Origin: Vibrio pelagius
GTDB lineage: Bacteria > Pseudomonadota > Gammaproteobacteria > Enterobacterales > Vibrionaceae
NCBI RefSeq assembly: GCF_024347575.1
Contig: NZ_AP025504.1
Span: 248,001-312,000 of the forward strand
DNA: 64,000 nucleotides
Direction: 5' to 3'
Made by a program: the position numbers and the translations under genes. Position 1 is the first letter of the stretch. Each line of letters begins with the position of its first letter. Below, piece after piece: positions 8,578 to 17,978 of this stretch. The notes beneath the pieces are model-generated. The model had not been told where the DNA came from, searched no databases, and was given only the letters and a program-made list of their open reading frames with translations.

Positions 8578-8982
8578 CTATCGCTGTTCAGCGGCAAGCG
8601 CTATGTTTTTAACGCCGGCACCTTTCGCAGCATCCATCACCTTAACAACGGTGCCGTTGTAAGCATGTTCATCAGCTTGAATTACAAGTGATGCTTCGGG
8701 TTGCTCAAGCAATAGATGTTCGAGTGTCGCTTGTACACGCTCGACATCAATCAAACGTTTATCGATGTATATGTCGTTCGCAGATGTAATCGCCACAAAA
8801 ATGCCTGCATCTTTTTGGCTGACGACGTTAGATGCTTGAGGGCGATTCACTTCCACACCTGATTCGCGTACAAACGAGCTCGTCACGATAAAGAAAATAA
8901 GCATGATAAATACAATATCAAGCATCGAAGTCAGGTCGATTTGAGCCTCTTCGTTTTTGGAATGACGTCTTCCGAGTCTCAT
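8578..8982 (-). CDS. exbD: ExbD biopolymer transport protein
   Basis: A 134-residue ExbD. The start is set at the ATG at 8982 because AAGGAG lies eight bases upstream and the codon overlaps the ExbB stop as ATGA. A single membrane helix (about residues 22-42) contains the conserved proton-pathway Asp22 in LTSMLDIVFIML. The periplasmic domain follows (about 45-134). It works with ExbB and TonB in the inner membrane. An alternative upstream start would add 16 residues inside the exbB frame and is less likely. Confidence 0.93.
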   Translation of the reverse strand: MRLGRRHSKNEEAQIDLTSMLDIVFIMLIFFIVTSSFVRESGVEVNRPQASNVVSQKDAGIFVAITSANDIYIDKRLIDVERVQATLEHLLLEQPEASLVIQADEHAYNGTVVKVMDAAKGAGVKNIALAAEQR

Positions 8983-9527
8983 CGTTGACTCCTTAATGAT
9001 TTTTCTAATTTTATTTCTAAACGACTGCACACCTTCGCCAAACGTGCATGAACAAACATGCCCGCCAACGCAGCGACCATACCCGCCATTGTTGGTAACG
9101 TGGCAAGAGAAATCCCCGAAGCCATTAACTTAGGATCACTACTGCCTTGTGTCGCCATTACATCAAACACCGAGATCATACCCGTTACTGTGCCAAGCAG
9201 ACCCAGCATAGGACAAATCGCAACTAAGAGTTTGATGAAGTTTAGGTTCTGATTTAGTAATAGGCTTGCTTGACCCAACCAACCTTCTCGGATCGCTTTC
9301 GCGTGCCAAGAAGACTGATCATGTCTCTCATTCCATTGTTCAACCCAGGCTTTACGCTGTTTTGGAAAATAAAACGCCAAGTATAGAACGCGCTCGACCA
9401 CCAGTACCCAATAGACGAGTACAACAGCAGCCAACCACCACAGAACGAAACCGCCCTGATCCATGAAATCAGACAAGGATAGCAGCCAGTCACTGGAAAA
9501 TAGTGAACTAGACAACAAGATATCCAT
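8979..9527 (-). CDS. exbB: ExbB/TolQ-type proton channel
   Basis: A 182-residue integral membrane protein of the MotA/TolQ/ExbB family with helices near residues 28-50, 95-120 and 140-165. The diagnostic PMLGLLGTVTGMISVF motif lies near residues 103-118, followed by GISLATLPTMAGMVAA. It forms the proton channel with ExbD. It is shorter than E. coli ExbB, as is normal for TonB2-type clusters. Its start overlaps the TtpC-like stop (TAATG), and its stop overlaps exbD. Confidence 0.92.
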   Translation of the reverse strand: MDILLSSSLFSSDWLLSLSDFMDQGGFVLWWLAAVVLVYWVLVVERVLYLAFYFPKQRKAWVEQWNERHDQSSWHAKAIREGWLGQASLLLNQNLNFIKLLVAICPMLGLLGTVTGMISVFDVMATQGSSDPKLMASGISLATLPTMAGMVAALAGMFVHARLAKVCSRLEIKLEKSLRSQR

Positions 9528-10900
9528 TATGCCGCTGTCCCCATTGGCTCAACATCCGCTTCTGGTTGCGTCGCTTTTTCGGCTTGCTCCGCTACCAAAC
9601 CAATGCCTTGCTTCTCAAGGATGTTACGAATGTTCTCTGCTTGAGTGCTCAATAGGTTATGAGCCAGTAGCAACGGCATTGCAGCAACAAGACCAAGTAC
9701 TGTCGTTACTAGTGCCATTGAGATACCACCAGCCATTACTTTAGGATCGCCGTTACCAAATTGAGTAATCACTTGGAAGGTCTCGATCATACCTGTCACA
9801 GTACCCAATAGACCAAGCATTGGAGCCAGTGCTGCAAGCAGCTTAAGCATCGACAAGCCTTTCTCTAAATGCGTTTGCTCATCGACTACCGCTTCAAGCA
9901 GACGCAGTTCTAACGCTTCTACAGTTTGCTTTTGCTCTTTATTGTATACTGATAAAATACGACCTAGAGGGTTGTTACCTGGTTGTTCTGGCTTCTTAAG
10001 CTGAGAACGGATTTTCTGGCGAGCAACCGCGAGTGCGATACCGCGAACCAGAGCAATCACTAAACCGATTGCAAGTAGGCCGAGGATCACTTTGCCCACA
10101 ACACCACCCGCTTCTAAACGATCTTGTAGTGTTGGTGTCAGAGCTAGCTGCTCTAGCATGAAACCGCGAGAAGGGTCGACAATGATGTTCGACGGAGTAC
10201 CCGATGCAAGCGTGCTCAGTGAAGTCAACGTTGGGCCGTTATCCGGTTGCTTAAAGTAAGCGATAGCGTCGTTACGCTGTGTGTTCCAGTTAACGTAGCC
10301 TTGTTCTGTTACTAAACCTAATGAACCAATACGGTAAGCATCAACTTGACTCGTTGTACCTTCACCATCGATGAATGAAATCTTGTTCTTCGTTAGTTCG
10401 CTACTCGCTTGAATCTGCTCAGACATGCTTAGCCAAAGTGCAGTAAGTTGAGGCATAGAAGGAAGAGATTTCGCGTCGATGATTTCGTCAACGGTAGACG
10501 TGTATTCCGCTCGGTCAACACTGTTAACCGTATTGTGAAGCTCGACTTCAAGCTCTTTTGCATTCTGACGAACGACACCAAACAGTTCCCCAAGGCTGCC
10601 CGTCTCTAGACGTAGTTTCTCTTCTAGGCGCGCCAGAGTATCTTCATTGTCGCTAAACGTTTTGGTAAGAATATCTGTCTGTTCTTGAATTTGTTTGCGT
10701 TTCGCTTCGAGCTGCGCACGCAACGCTTTCAGCTCTTTTTCTGTCTGTTTGAAACCAGATTCACGGGCAACGTTATGTGCTGCTTGCGCTTTGTTTTCCA
10801 TCGCTGCTTTACCAACAAGTTCATTGGTATTTGCATTTGAGAAACCAGAAAAAGTGAGCGTAGAAAGACAAAGTAAGGTTGCTAAAGGTTTAAGTTTCAT
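9527..10900 (-). CDS. ttpC: TtpC-like MotA/TolQ/ExbB protein
   Basis: A 457-residue protein with a signal peptide (about 1-23, ending FSNAN), a long periplasmic coiled-coil region (about 30-115), a membrane segment near 265-287, and a C-terminal MotA/TolQ/ExbB domain with APMLGLLGTVTGMIETF near 355-372 and a second membrane pair. This is the layout of TtpC, the extra component essential for TonB2 function in Vibrio (about 454 residues in V. anguillarum). It lies directly before exbB and overlaps both neighbours by one base. The symbol is given by architecture and position. Confidence 0.88.
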   Translation of the reverse strand: MKLKPLATLLCLSTLTFSGFSNANTNELVGKAAMENKAQAAHNVARESGFKQTEKELKALRAQLEAKRKQIQEQTDILTKTFSDNEDTLARLEEKLRLETGSLGELFGVVRQNAKELEVELHNTVNSVDRAEYTSTVDEIIDAKSLPSMPQLTALWLSMSEQIQASSELTKNKISFIDGEGTTSQVDAYRIGSLGLVTEQGYVNWNTQRNDAIAYFKQPDNGPTLTSLSTLASGTPSNIIVDPSRGFMLEQLALTPTLQDRLEAGGVVGKVILGLLAIGLVIALVRGIALAVARQKIRSQLKKPEQPGNNPLGRILSVYNKEQKQTVEALELRLLEAVVDEQTHLEKGLSMLKLLAALAPMLGLLGTVTGMIETFQVITQFGNGDPKVMAGGISMALVTTVLGLVAAMPLLLAHNLLSTQAENIRNILEKQGIGLVAEQAEKATQPEADVEPMGTAA

Positions 10901-11667
10901 TATTTAGCCTCCGCAACATTAAGAGATACTGGAAGAGTGATCAGGCTCGGTGCCGCCTGCTGGCTTGCGATATCAAACGCCTTATCTAGCTCAGACTTCA
11001 TCGAAGTATCTTGAGCTTGCCATTGATTCGTTACTTGGTTCCAAGACCAGTACTGAGTGCCATTGAGGTTACGAGCCACTAGAGAAGCGCGACCTAAATG
11101 AAGTACGTCTGCTTCAATCACTTTATTTTCACTCAACGCGATTCGGCCTTGGTAAACACCTAACTTAATGCCGTAATCCATTTCAATTTGGTACGCTTCA
11201 AGAATACGGCGGTACTTTTCAGCATCGCTGACGTCTGCACGTGTCATCATTGCTTTTAGTTTTTCAACTCGTTCAAGGCGCTGTTCTTTCTTGATTGGAA
11301 CATCTTTTTCCACCAAGGCTTGTAGACCATCAATCATTTGATACATCAGCGGTACAACCCCCTGACGCGTATATTTGATTTCATCAATTTGGGCATTAAT
11401 GCTGTCAGCTTCTTTATTTTGGCTTTCAACTAAGGCTGCTAGGTGATCGTGATAAATTTCTAAATTTTTCACTTCTTCCTGTAAGCGCTCAATTTCCGCT
11501 TTGAGGGCTAAACTTGTTTCAGAGCTTTTATCAATAACTTTTTGGCTTGCAGCCGAAGCGTTATTGGTCTTATTTTGGATAGCTTGAGCTTGATCTAAGC
11601 TACTTGCTATTGAAGACGTTGCCATCATGCAGATTGCTAGGGCAAGACTGGTTTTTAGAAGATTCAT
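10900..11667 (-). CDS. DUF3450 family protein, leader of the TonB cluster
   Basis: A 255-residue exported protein from the ATG at 11667 (a TTG at 11679 is the other option). It has a signal peptide (about 1-22) followed by a coiled coil (about 40-100) with heptad-like Leu and Glu spacing, then a globular end. DUF3450 proteins precede ttpC in Vibrio TonB2 clusters, for example in V. cholerae. It is the first gene of a six-gene operon and overlaps ttpC by one base. A Fur-like box lies 45 bases upstream. Its molecular role is unknown. Confidence 0.85.
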   Translation of the reverse strand: MNLLKTSLALAICMMATSSIASSLDQAQAIQNKTNNASAASQKVIDKSSETSLALKAEIERLQEEVKNLEIYHDHLAALVESQNKEADSINAQIDEIKYTRQGVVPLMYQMIDGLQALVEKDVPIKKEQRLERVEKLKAMMTRADVSDAEKYRRILEAYQIEMDYGIKLGVYQGRIALSENKVIEADVLHLGRASLVARNLNGTQYWSWNQVTNQWQAQDTSMKSELDKAFDIASQQAAPSLITLPVSLNVAEAK

Positions 11668-11711
11668 AGTTGCCGTCAATTATTTTAGAAGAAATTCAAA
11701 TGAACTTTATT

Positions 11712-11730
11712 GATAAACACTCTCATTATC
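11712..11730 (-). promoter_or_regulatory. Fur-like box upstream of the TonB operon
   Basis: The plus-strand 19-mer GATAAACACTCTCATTATC matches the Fur consensus at 14 of 19 positions by eye, the best of the three in this window. It sits immediately upstream of the DUF3450-ttpC-exbB-exbD-tonB operon, as expected for an iron-repressed transport system. Confidence 0.55.
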
Positions 11731-11781
11731 ATTAAAAGTCACTCGCTTGGCTAGGGATATTTGAAAAAAACAACGAACTAA

Positions 11782-11803
11782 GGGGAAAGCCGAAGCCTCC
11801 CCC
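11782..11803 (-). terminator. UUCG-loop terminator of the receptor gene
   Basis: On the minus strand a nine-pair stem (GGGGGAGGC with GCTTTCCCC, two G-U pairs) closes a TTCG tetraloop and is followed shortly by a T-rich tract. It lies 38 bases after the stop of the TonB-dependent receptor gene and separates it from the TonB operon. Confidence 0.8.
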
Positions 11804-11840
11804 CTATTCATTAACTCAACACTTACTGTTTAGTAACAAA

Positions 11841-13928
11841 TTAGTACTTAACTTGTAGTGTTGCCATGTAGTTACGGCCTTCGCCAACCACTACACCTCG
11901 CGTGCTACCACCCTCTAGGTAGTCTGTATCAAATAGGTTTTCTACGTTGATACGAGCGACAAAATCTAGATTCTCGTCATACTTGAACGTGTGTGCAACA
12001 CCCATGTCTACGCGAGTATAAGCATCTTTCTTAAAGGTATTAGCACTTTCAGTGTAACGGTCACCTACGTGGTAAACACCCAGATTTACGTCTGTACCGT
12101 TCTTGAATGCATATGTAGACCAAATACTTGCCGTGAACTCAGGCACGTCCGCTGGTGTTTTGCCCTCTAGTTTAGGATCATTCTTATATTCCGCATCTAG
12201 GAACATTGTAGAAGCGCTTAGAGAGAATGCTTCTGTTAGATAACCTGTTGCTGCAAGCTCTGCACCGGTGTGAACCTGTTCACCAACTTGAGTGGTAATC
12301 TGGTCAACCGTGCCGATTGGTGTAGCCAGATCTTCTGTCACTTGCATGTTTGACTGAGTGATCTGGAACAGTGCACCAGAAACAAACAAGCGTTCATCAA
12401 ACAGTTCCCACTTCGTACCTACTTCGTAAAGCGTACCTTTCTTCGCGTCTTGCTCTTTTCCAAAGTTAACATCTTTTTCGTTAGAAATGTCTGCTACGGG
12501 TTCAAAGCTCTCAGAGTAAACAGCGTAAATAGAGCCGTTCTCTGCAGGCGAATAGATCAGGCCAGCTTTAGGAAGGATATTGTTGTAACTTTTCTCGACC
12601 CCTTTGCTGCTCTTAGTTTTATCATATGCAAGGCGAGCACCTGCAAGTACTTGCCACTGTTCATTAAGTGTCACTAAATCTTGAACGTAGACGCCATAAT
12701 GCTGACTTTCTGAATGCGATAAGCCCGATGTATCCATGTTGTAATGAATGTCAGCAGGCATATCAAAGCCATTCTCACATGCCGTTGGATTGGATTGACA
12801 AGCTAGTCCTGCGTAGTACAGCTGTTTGTAATCATAGTGCAACCCATTCGCACCAATTAGCAGACGATGGTTTACGCCAAGCGCATCAAAGTCACCGGTA
12901 AAATCAACATACGCAGTGTCAAACGTCCATTCATCGTGACGATCAGAAACTTTGTAACCCGTGCCATCTAACACGTTATCAGATTCTGTACGACGACGTT
13001 CATAAAACTGACGAGAGATACCTGTCTTTACAGACCAAGTTTCATTGATATTCGCAGCAACAGTCACGCCGTAGTTTGCTACGTCGTTGTCTGTCTGAGC
13101 AAAGCGTTGGTCGTTTACGATATCAGGGTTAATGACTTTGCCTGTAGTTGTGTCGATCTTAGAACCATTGTCTAAATCACCTAGCTCTTGAGTACGGTCG
13201 TAGTGTAGAGACAACATCACATCTTCGTTAATGTCGTAATCAACGAACAGGCCACCAACAAAACGTTCTGTTTCTACGTCAGTGCCATCAAAGCGAGTGC
13301 GGTATGAGTCTTGGTTTTCTTGAGAAACGATAACGCGAGCACGAAGTGTTTGCTCATCGTTAAGAGAACCACTCACGTCAGCAACAGTGCGAGTGTAATT
13401 GTCAGAGCCGATATCTTGGCTTACGTTCACTTGAGTCTCGTAAGTAGGCTTTTTAGCAACCATATTGACAAGACCGCCCGGAGCAGACTCACCATAAAGA
13501 AGACCAGCAGGACCTTTTAATACCTCTACACGCTCCAATAGTTCAACAGGTTGGCGGTAGTGAGACCAGTGCTGTACCCCATCACGCAAATAACCATTGC
13601 CACTGTCTAGCGCGAAACCACGTAGATTAAAACGTTCACGGTTAGTCGATTTTGAACCAGCAGAAATAGAAGCGTCGTTTTTCAGTACTTCACCTAAAGT
13701 ACTTGCACGTTGCTCATCGATGATTTGCTCATCAATGATTGAAACTTGTCCTGGAGTCTCTAGTTGAGTTGCCTCCATGCGCATTGCTGTTGTGTTGGTG
13801 TCTGCCTTGTAACCGTAGTCACGACCTTCAACAACCATATGCTCATCTGTTTTTGCTGTTTCTGCTAATACAGCTGGTGACGCCAATACTGCGCCAATCA
13901 CCAAAGCCAATGGGCTTTTTGAAAACAT
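11841..13928 (-). CDS. TonB-dependent siderophore-type receptor
   Basis: A 695-residue outer-membrane receptor. The start at 13928 is chosen because AAGGAC and GGAG lie just upstream and a normal signal peptide follows (MFSKSP to VLAET). A likely TonB box is EHMVVEG (about residues 29-35). The plug domain (about 50-160) contains NLRGFALDSGNGYLRDGV and VEVLKGPAGLLYGESAPGGLVNMV, the pattern of the FhuA-like siderophore receptor group. The 22-strand barrel fills the rest, with a YxxRVDMGVAH segment near the end and a terminal aromatic residue. The ligand is not predictable; a ferric hydroxamate is one possibility. A Fur-like box lies upstream and its energising operon is next door. Confidence 0.92.
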   Translation of the reverse strand: MFSKSPLALVIGAVLASPAVLAETAKTDEHMVVEGRDYGYKADTNTTAMRMEATQLETPGQVSIIDEQIIDEQRASTLGEVLKNDASISAGSKSTNRERFNLRGFALDSGNGYLRDGVQHWSHYRQPVELLERVEVLKGPAGLLYGESAPGGLVNMVAKKPTYETQVNVSQDIGSDNYTRTVADVSGSLNDEQTLRARVIVSQENQDSYRTRFDGTDVETERFVGGLFVDYDINEDVMLSLHYDRTQELGDLDNGSKIDTTTGKVINPDIVNDQRFAQTDNDVANYGVTVAANINETWSVKTGISRQFYERRRTESDNVLDGTGYKVSDRHDEWTFDTAYVDFTGDFDALGVNHRLLIGANGLHYDYKQLYYAGLACQSNPTACENGFDMPADIHYNMDTSGLSHSESQHYGVYVQDLVTLNEQWQVLAGARLAYDKTKSSKGVEKSYNNILPKAGLIYSPAENGSIYAVYSESFEPVADISNEKDVNFGKEQDAKKGTLYEVGTKWELFDERLFVSGALFQITQSNMQVTEDLATPIGTVDQITTQVGEQVHTGAELAATGYLTEAFSLSASTMFLDAEYKNDPKLEGKTPADVPEFTASIWSTYAFKNGTDVNLGVYHVGDRYTESANTFKKDAYTRVDMGVAHTFKYDENLDFVARINVENLFDTDYLEGGSTRGVVVGEGRNYMATLQVKY

Positions 13929-14032
13929 GTCCTTTTCTCCGAATTTTTTATTATTCAAACAACTGCCCTTTCGGTGCTTTGTTTGATCTACCGTTTCCGG
14001 TACCACTGAATATTTCGGAGAGGAATATAAGT

Positions 14033-14051
14033 GATAACCATTACCATTTGC
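14033..14051 (-). promoter_or_regulatory. Fur-like box upstream of the TonB-dependent receptor
   Basis: The plus-strand 19-mer GATAACCATTACCATTTGC matches the Fur consensus at 13 of 19 positions by eye. It lies about 105 bases before the receptor start codon, in the region expected for the promoter. Confidence 0.5.
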
Positions 14052-14476
14052 ATTAAATTTACATTCTTTGCATTTGTAAAGTTATGTAAAGGTGTTACGG
14101 AAGATACCCACTTTATAATTTTATCGGTTCAATTACCGATTCTGGCTTCTTGTGATGTTTGATTAGTTGCCCGGTCAGCGTGATTTGTGTCTCTATCATT
14201 CGTTGAACACCCCGTTATTTAGAAATGAAATCATCCTTTCATATGTAACTCGATCCGCTTCACTGATTAAAGAGGAAGTCATTAAAAATCAGTAACAAAT
14301 GTTAACTTAAATGATCTAACTTTGTTTTTATTTTGTATTTCTCGACAATAATCAGGTGACTTTGATCACATCTATAATTTTGCCCAACATTTTTATTTTT
14401 TTATTTATTCTCGCGACTGCTAATCTGCCGCTCACTTTGAAAGGTCTCAAAGTTATAATTAAAAGGAGTGTTCTAA
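14052..14476. other. Intergenic region between receptor and symporter
   Basis: This AT-rich stretch divides the divergently transcribed receptor and symporter genes. It holds the promoters of both. A CRP-like box and a TATAAT hexamer are noted separately; otherwise I see no gene in it. Confidence 0.6.
14355..14370 (+). promoter_or_regulatory. CRP-like box upstream of the symporter
   Basis: GGTGACTTTGATCACA reads on the minus strand as TGTGATCAAAGTCACC, matching the TGTGA-N6-TCACA CRP site in all but the last position. A TATAAT hexamer lies three bases further (14373-14378). If that hexamer is the -10, the site centre falls near -22, more fitting for repression than activation. Confidence 0.45.
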
Positions 14477-15778
14477 ATGAATACCAAGAAACCTATGTCT
14501 CTGACTGGCCGCGTTATTCTCGGTATGGTCGCAGGTATCTTAGTGGGATTTGCCATTCAATCCCTGTTTGCAGAAAGTGGCTTTGTTAATACATACATTG
14601 TTAACGGACTATTTGAAGTTGGCGGTAAAATCTTTGTCGCTAGCTTAAAAATGCTTGTTGTTCCTTTGGTCTTTGTCTCTCTAGTATGCGGTACTAGTTC
14701 ATTGAAAGACCTATCCACGTTGGGTCGTATGGGCGGTAAAACACTGGCTCTTTACATTGGTACCACAGCGGTTGCAATTACTCTTGCTCTAACCATCGGT
14801 AATTTCTTCCAACCTGGTGCGGGTGCTGACCTAACCGCAGCGAGCTCATTCAAATCGGCTGATGCGCCTTCTCTAGGCCAAGTCATCATCGACATGTTCC
14901 CAACCAACCCTATCCATGCGATGGCTGAAGGTAAAACACTTCAAGTGATCGTATTTGCAGTATTATTCGGCATTGCAATCAGTGCTGCGGGTAAACCGGG
15001 TGAGCGTATTGCGGCAGTATTCCAAGATCTGAACGAAGTGATCATGAAGCTTGTTGCCCTACTCATGAACCTAGCACCTTATGGTGTGTTCTTCTTGATG
15101 GCGAAACTGTTCTCAGGTCTCGGCTTGGGTGCGATTTGGAATCTTGCTGAATACTTCCTAGTTCTTGCGGGTACTCTGATACTTCACGGTCTAGTGACAT
15201 ACAGCTTGATGTTAAAAGGCTTTACTGGCCTAAATCCAATTACGTTCCTACGTAAGATGGAGGACGCTATCATGTTCGCATTCTCTACGGCTTCTTCAAA
15301 CGCGACAATTCCAGTAACTATGGAAACAGCGAAGAACCGAATGGGCGTGGATAATAAAGTTGCTTCATTTACTGTTCCTTTGGGTGCGACAGTAAACATG
15401 GACGGTACTGCGATCATGCAAGGTGTGGCAACGGCGTTCATCGCGCAAGCGTACAACATCGACCTGTCTATGACCGACTACCTAATGGTGATCATGACGG
15501 CGACATTGGCTTCCGTGGGCACGGCAGGTGTCCCTGGTGTGGGCCTAGTTATGCTAGCAATGGTTCTTAACCAAGTTGGTCTACCGCTAGAAGGTATTGC
15601 ACTTATCATGGGTGTTGACCGTCTGCTGGATATGATCCGTACCGCGGTTAACATTACAGGTGATAGCGCAGTCTCGATTATTGTTGCTAAGTCTGAAGGT
15701 GCGTTCGATGAAACACGCTTCAACGACCCAGCAGCGGGTGAAAAAGAAGAGCAAGTAAGCTTAGCTCGCCAAGCATAG
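14477..15778 (+). CDS. Dicarboxylate/amino acid:cation symporter (DAACS family)
   Basis: A 433-residue inner-membrane protein with about eight helices and two hairpins of the glutamate/aspartate transporter fold. Hairpin 1 is FSTASSNATIPVTMETA (about 272-288), the NMDG motif lies in TVNMDGTAIMQG (about 307-318), and hairpin 2 includes SVGTAGVPGVGLV (about 347-359); the substrate Asp and Asn of helix 8 are in DRLLDMIRTAVNITGD (about 383-398). It imports glutamate, aspartate or C4-dicarboxylates with Na+ or H+. AAGGAG lies seven to eight bases before the ATG. It stands alone, ended by a hairpin shared with the convergent sensor kinase gene. Confidence 0.92.
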   Translation: MNTKKPMSLTGRVILGMVAGILVGFAIQSLFAESGFVNTYIVNGLFEVGGKIFVASLKMLVVPLVFVSLVCGTSSLKDLSTLGRMGGKTLALYIGTTAVAITLALTIGNFFQPGAGADLTAASSFKSADAPSLGQVIIDMFPTNPIHAMAEGKTLQVIVFAVLFGIAISAAGKPGERIAAVFQDLNEVIMKLVALLMNLAPYGVFFLMAKLFSGLGLGAIWNLAEYFLVLAGTLILHGLVTYSLMLKGFTGLNPITFLRKMEDAIMFAFSTASSNATIPVTMETAKNRMGVDNKVASFTVPLGATVNMDGTAIMQGVATAFIAQAYNIDLSMTDYLMVIMTATLASVGTAGVPGVGLVMLAMVLNQVGLPLEGIALIMGVDRLLDMIRTAVNITGDSAVSIIVAKSEGAFDETRFNDPAAGEKEEQVSLARQA

Positions 15779-15800
15779 TCTCTTTTTCACAACATCACTC

Positions 15801-15826
15801 AACGCCGCTTTTTATAAAGCGGCGTT
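15801..15826. terminator. Bidirectional terminator between symporter and histidine kinase genes
   Basis: AACGCCGCTTT pairs with AAAGCGGCGTT around a TTAT loop, followed on the plus strand by TTTTGTTTT; the minus strand is also flanked by A/T-rich sequence. It serves the plus-strand symporter and probably the convergent kinase gene. Confidence 0.9.
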
Positions 15827-15832
15827 TTTGTT

Positions 15833-17236
15833 TTACAACTGAGTTTCAGGTTGAATTGGGAACATAAGGCTTATCCTCAATCCGCCTTCTAATTTGTTCT
15901 CGGCTTTTACATGGCCATTCATCACCGCCATCGACTCTTTAACGATAGCTAGCCCCAAACCATACCCGCCGGACTTTTTATCACGCGCTGTTTCTAGGCG
16001 TGTAAACGGGCTAAACACACTCGAAAGTTGTTCATCAGGAATTCCAGGTCCATTGTCTTCTATAGAAATGACAGTGTAACGCTTATCTGAAGTCTCTTCG
16101 CAGTAATATGTGGTCAATACAATGTGTGCTTTTGAGCCCGTGTATTTTATGGCATTCCCCACAATATTTCTCACCACACGAAGAATAAGCCTTTCATCAA
16201 GAGCGACACTTGGTGTCTGGTTCGACAAGTGAGCCACCAACGTTTGCTCGCCTCTAAGGTCGTGTTGCATTTCAGAAACAAGCATAGAGCAGTAATGTTC
16301 GACATTCATCAATGTCACGTTAGCATCATAGCGTGCATTCTCTACACGGCTGTATTCGAGTATTTCACCAACGAGGTCATTCATCTCCTTGGTTTCATTC
16401 TCAAGTCTATCAATCAGGCGCGCCGATTTATCTTCAACACTATTGCGCAGCAGATGCAGCACTAGATTCTGTCTCGCTAGTGGCGTTCTTAGCTCATGAG
16501 AAACATCGCGAATTAGACGGCGCTGCTTCTCGCCCAATGACTTAATCTCTTGCGTCATATGGTCAAAGTCGTTCGCCAATTCATTGAACTCTCTAGTGTT
16601 CGATTTCAGCTCTGAGACAACCTCGACCGAGAAATCACCTTGCGCCAATCGACGACTCGCCTCTCGTAACCGGTCTAACGGCTGCTGGAGACGCCTTGAA
16701 AGGATCTGAGAGAACAAAAGCAAGATGACAAAAGCAATAAACACCTTCATTAATGAAGAGTACGTCGAAAAGGTATGAGCTGGATGAAAGTATCTTGGAA
16801 ACTGAACCACTAATAGGTTGCCGTGTTTTAAAGGAATACCAAGAATGGGTTGATTCACTTGCGCATCAAGCTGATGATCTAAATCTCTTAAAAACCTCAG
16901 CTTAAACTCAAAGTGCGGGTGCATATGGCGATGGGTGATTGGATGTTTATCTTTATCGAGTACAAACAGATAATAATCTTGTGCATTCGCCCAATCTGCC
17001 AATTCATCCATATCCCCCTCTTCAATTAAGATATCGGCTTGATAAGCCAGATCTAACATATCTGACTTCACAGACTCCGGAACCTTGAGCAAAGCTCTCA
17101 TCAATGCCTTTTCCGCAATACCCTGAAAGATGAAAATGCTGACAATAATGATCGTTAGGTAGGCAAACAGCTGAAACGTCAAACCGTCCTTACGTTTCTC
17201 GATGAAAGAAGGACAGCGAAAATATTTTAGACTCAT
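15833..17236 (-). CDS. Sensor histidine kinase, CpxA-like layout
   Basis: A 467-residue membrane kinase. Two membrane helices (about residues 22-42 and 160-180) flank a periplasmic sensor domain, then a HAMP linker (about 180-235), a dimerisation/phosphoacceptor domain with the H-box RDVSHELRTPLAR (about 243-255), and a HATPase domain with NAIKYTG (N box), DNGPGIPDEQ (G1) and GGYGLGLAIVKE (G2). The SHELRTPLAR form of the H-box is shared with CpxA. It overlaps the response regulator gene upstream by four bases, so the pair is co-translated. The stimulus is unknown. Confidence 0.92.
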   Translation of the reverse strand: MSLKYFRCPSFIEKRKDGLTFQLFAYLTIIIVSIFIFQGIAEKALMRALLKVPESVKSDMLDLAYQADILIEEGDMDELADWANAQDYYLFVLDKDKHPITHRHMHPHFEFKLRFLRDLDHQLDAQVNQPILGIPLKHGNLLVVQFPRYFHPAHTFSTYSSLMKVFIAFVILLLFSQILSRRLQQPLDRLREASRRLAQGDFSVEVVSELKSNTREFNELANDFDHMTQEIKSLGEKQRRLIRDVSHELRTPLARQNLVLHLLRNSVEDKSARLIDRLENETKEMNDLVGEILEYSRVENARYDANVTLMNVEHYCSMLVSEMQHDLRGEQTLVAHLSNQTPSVALDERLILRVVRNIVGNAIKYTGSKAHIVLTTYYCEETSDKRYTVISIEDNGPGIPDEQLSSVFSPFTRLETARDKKSGGYGLGLAIVKESMAVMNGHVKAENKLEGGLRISLMFPIQPETQL

Positions 17237-17898
17237 GCACTTACGGACTCTAAGTAGCTGTAACCTTTGCCGCGAACCGTTTTAATGTGTTGTTTAGAAA
17301 TACCCGCTTGTACTAACTTGCGACGAATATTGCTGATATGCATATCCAGATTACGATCAAACGGACACAGCTCCCTCTTGAGCACATGGACTTGAAGGTC
17401 AGATTTCGAAACAACAATGCCGTTATGCTTAATCAAATAATCAAGCAGGTCTTTTTCTGTCCCAGTCAGAGGAATACGAGCCAACTGTTCACACAAGCCC
17501 TCGTTCGTGCTCGCAACAGACTGGCGCTGACGCTCAAATCCGACACGACGGAGAATCACTTTAATGCGAGTCAAAAGCTCAGGCACATTAAATGGCTTAG
17601 CAATATACTGGTCAGCACCCGCTTGATAGCCATCTAACATGGATGCGTCATCATTGAGCGCTGTTAACATAAGAATCGGAGTGGCAAAGCGCTGACAAAT
17701 GCGTCTTGCGACCTGCAACCCGTTGAGGTTTGGCAGCATCACATCCAGTAGAACCAAATCTACCGGATTCTGCTGAATAAATTCCAAAGCGCTCTCACCA
17801 CAATGGACCTTATCAACATGATAACCCTCTGTTTCTAACACTTCACAGAGCAATTCACATAACTGAATATCATCGTCAACAACTAGAATGCGAGACAT
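17233..17898 (-). CDS. OmpR-family response regulator
   Basis: A 221-residue regulator started at the ATG at 17898; the four codons before it (TTG GTG GTG GTG) are in frame but less likely. The receiver domain (about 1-115) has the acidic pair in VDDD, the phosphoacceptor Asp in LVLLDVMLPNLNG, Thr in MLTAL and Lys in IAKPF. A winged-helix DNA-binding domain (about 130-220) carries the family ending VRGKGYSYL. It is the cognate partner of the kinase encoded by the overlapping downstream gene. Targets are unknown; the AT-rich upstream region might hold autoregulatory sites. Confidence 0.92.
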   Translation of the reverse strand: MSRILVVDDDIQLCELLCEVLETEGYHVDKVHCGESALEFIQQNPVDLVLLDVMLPNLNGLQVARRICQRFATPILMLTALNDDASMLDGYQAGADQYIAKPFNVPELLTRIKVILRRVGFERQRQSVASTNEGLCEQLARIPLTGTEKDLLDYLIKHNGIVVSKSDLQVHVLKRELCPFDRNLDMHISNIRRKLVQAGISKQHIKTVRGKGYSYLESVSA

Positions 17899-17978
17899 CA
17901 CCACCACCAATTAAATAATAATGGTTTGCATTTTAATTATCATAAAATTGATTTCAATTATAAAATTGCACTATTTGG

